Shown here: positions 4,834 through 6,088 of the stretch, piece by piece | How the letters are laid out: every line of letters begins with the position of its first letter | How positions within the stretch are numbered: position 1 is the stretch's first letter | Assembly: GCA_046757585.1 (NCBI GenBank) | Contig: JBHHYR010000229.1 | Span: forward strand, 1-6,088 | DNA: 6,088 nucleotides | Source of the DNA: JBHHYR01 sp046757585 | Lineage (GTDB): Bacteria > Desulfobacterota > Binatia > HRBIN30 | Reading direction: 5' to 3' | Made by a program: the position numbers and the translations under genes | Notes under the pieces: model-generated | Told to the model about the DNA's origin: nothing | The model's database searches: none | What the model saw: the letters and a program-made list of their open reading frames with translations, nothing else

Positions 4834-6081
4834 TCACGAGACAGGCGGGTGGTGAATCGCGGGCACCTCGTCAACCCCAGACTCGATGCTGCGCCGCAAA
4901 GAGAGCGCCACGCCGGTGGCCAGCAGCATCAACACGGCGGTCGTGACGTACGGACCCGCTGGCCCCCCGTAATCGAACAGAACGCCGCCCCAGAGCGGAC
5001 CGAGGATCCGCGCCAGACTCCCCAAGGACTGCGAGACACCAAGCACCCCGCCATGCTCCGCAGGCCGGCTCGATTTCGAAATCAGACTTGAGAGTACCGG
5101 GGAGGTGATGCCTTGCCCGAACGCAATCGCACCGAGCGACAGCAGCAGTGGGGCCAGCGGTGGGGTAAACGGTGCGGTGGCCAGTCCAACGCTGAACAGT
5201 GCCGCACCCACGGTTACCAGGGTACTCTCCTCGAACCGGCGAGAGAGGCGGCCGATCAGCCCACCCTGCATGAGGGCAGTCATCACACCCATGTAGCCGA
5301 ACAACCAGTAGATGTGTGCCGCACTCATCCGATACGCCTTGGCGCACAACAGAGATAGGGTGGTCTCGACCGTCGAGAAGGAAAACACGACCGCGGCAAG
5401 CAAGAGCAGCAGCGTAGCGAGCTGGGGCTGGCGGAGTGCTGCTCGGATCCGCACCACCGGGTGGGACGCCGGGCTCGTGTGACGGTGTGCGGGGGCCAAG
5501 GACTCGGGCAGGCGCCAGATCGCTGCCAGGAGGTTGACGGCGCAGATTGCCGTGGCAGCCAGACCGGGCGCGAAGTGGCCGTACGGCGCCAGCAGGCCGC
5601 CAATGACCGGCCCGAAGACGAAGCCCAAACCGAACGCCGCACCGATCATCCCCATGCCCCGAGCCCGCTCCTTTTCGCTGGTCCTGTCTGCGATGAACGC
5701 CTGTGCGACCGGAACGGTCGCCCCGGCCACACCAGCAAGGATCCGCGACACGAACAAGAGCCCGATGCCGTTGGCGAGCGCGAAGAGCAGGTAAGATGAG
5801 GTCGATCCGGCCAGACTGATCAACAGGACCGGGCGCCGGCCGATCCGGTCGGACAAGCGTCCCCACAGCGGTGCACAGATGAATTGCATCGCCGAGTACA
5901 CCGCGATCAGTGCCCCCGCTGTCATGCCGGAAGCCTGAAACTGGTGCGCATAGTAGGGCAGCAACGGTAAGACGATGCCGAATCCGAGTAGGTCGATGAA
6001 GACGGTGAAGAAGAGAATCGCGACCGGCGAGCGGGTGCGGGAAGCCTGTGTGGTCATCAGAAACGTGCCGCCGCTTACCAT
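4834..6081 (-). CDS. MFS transporter, DHA1 (TetA-like drug:H+ antiporter) type
   Basis: A 415-residue integral membrane protein with about 12 predicted hydrophobic segments, the usual length for the 12-TM DHA1 family. TM1 carries FIDLLGFGIVLPLLPYYA (28-45) with the intramembrane Asp30 typical of TetA-like members. Motif A is GRLSDRIGRRP (74-84) in the TM2-TM3 loop. Motif B is SRILAGVAGA (112-121). The antiporter motif C is GAAFGLGFVFGPVIGG (147-162). The second half has the corresponding weaker loop GRLSRRFEES (277-286). It probably exports a small hydrophobic compound or drug in exchange for protons. The substrate cannot be read. The start is uncertain: ATG at 6081 is near the window edge and no stop separates it from base 6088. 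The ATG at 6057 (MTTQASRTRSPVAILF) is closer to the usual N-terminus. Neither has a clear ribosome site. It converges with the EIIA gene and leaves a 92-base gap. Confidence 0.92.
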   Translation of the reverse strand: MVSGGTFLMTTQASRTRSPVAILFFTVFIDLLGFGIVLPLLPYYAHQFQASGMTAGALIAVYSAMQFICAPLWGRLSDRIGRRPVLLISLAGSTSSYLLFALANGIGLLFVSRILAGVAGATVPVAQAFIADRTSEKERARGMGMIGAAFGLGFVFGPVIGGLLAPYGHFAPGLAATAICAVNLLAAIWRLPESLAPAHRHTSPASHPVVRIRAALRQPQLATLLLLLAAVVFSFSTVETTLSLLCAKAYRMSAAHIYWLFGYMGVMTALMQGGLIGRLSRRFEESTLVTVGAALFSVGLATAPFTPPLAPLLLSLGAIAFGQGITSPVLSSLISKSSRPAEHGGVLGVSQSLGSLARILGPLWGGVLFDYGGPAGPYVTTAVLMLLATGVALSLRRSIESGVDEVPAIHHPPVS

Positions 6082-6088
6082 GAACGGT

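Noticed and set aside
4871..5866. A 331-codon minus-strand frame inside the MFS gene
   Set aside because: It is an out-of-frame shadow of the MFS transporter, with Arg/Pro/Gly-rich composition and no membrane segments.

Overview
This is a compact, GC-rich, densely coded bacterial chromosomal stretch. It holds seven protein genes and one tRNA gene, and six of the seven proteins can be placed in a family. The lineage cannot be fixed from 6 kb. Three things fit an uncultured, soil or sediment-type, Deltaproteobacteria-like or neighbouring phylum (Binatota- or Rokubacteria-like): the ribB part reads like deltaproteobacterial RibBA, there is an F420-type luciferase-like oxidoreductase, and there is an Ntr-type EIIA protein. 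This placement is inference only.

Layout from left to right. At 1-555 (minus) is the N-terminal part of an exported FG-GAP/VCBS repeat protein that runs off the left edge. Upstream of it are a palindrome and a candidate promoter (621-670). A tRNA-Ala(GGC) gene lies at 762-834 (minus). Then comes a run of four genes on the minus strand. Transcribed from right to left they are a ribB-type gene with a ruined GTP cyclohydrolase II half (4055-2826), a 72-residue membrane protein (2778-2560), a GNAT acetyltransferase (2551-1880) and a luciferase-like oxidoreductase (1815-937). Gaps of 47, 8 and 64 bases and the absence of a clear terminator suggest one transcription unit. It would start from a good sigma70-type promoter at 4065-4093, which leaves almost no 5' leader. 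Divergent from it, on the plus strand, is a stand-alone PTS EIIA-like protein (4271-4741). It converges on a DHA1-type MFS exporter (6081-4834, minus) that reaches the right edge.

Possible links between the genes: RibB supplies the four-carbon unit for riboflavin, hence FMN and FAD. The deazaflavin F420 branches from a riboflavin intermediate, so a flavin- or F420-using oxidoreductase downstream of ribB makes sense but is not proven. The clearest anomaly is the RibA-like half of the ribB gene. All three zinc-binding cysteines and two catalytic residues of GTP cyclohydrolase II are replaced, while the rest of the fold signature and a full reading frame are kept. I found no CRISPR array, transposase, integrase or phage gene, and no convincing new multi-gene system. 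No gap between genes exceeds about 220 bases.
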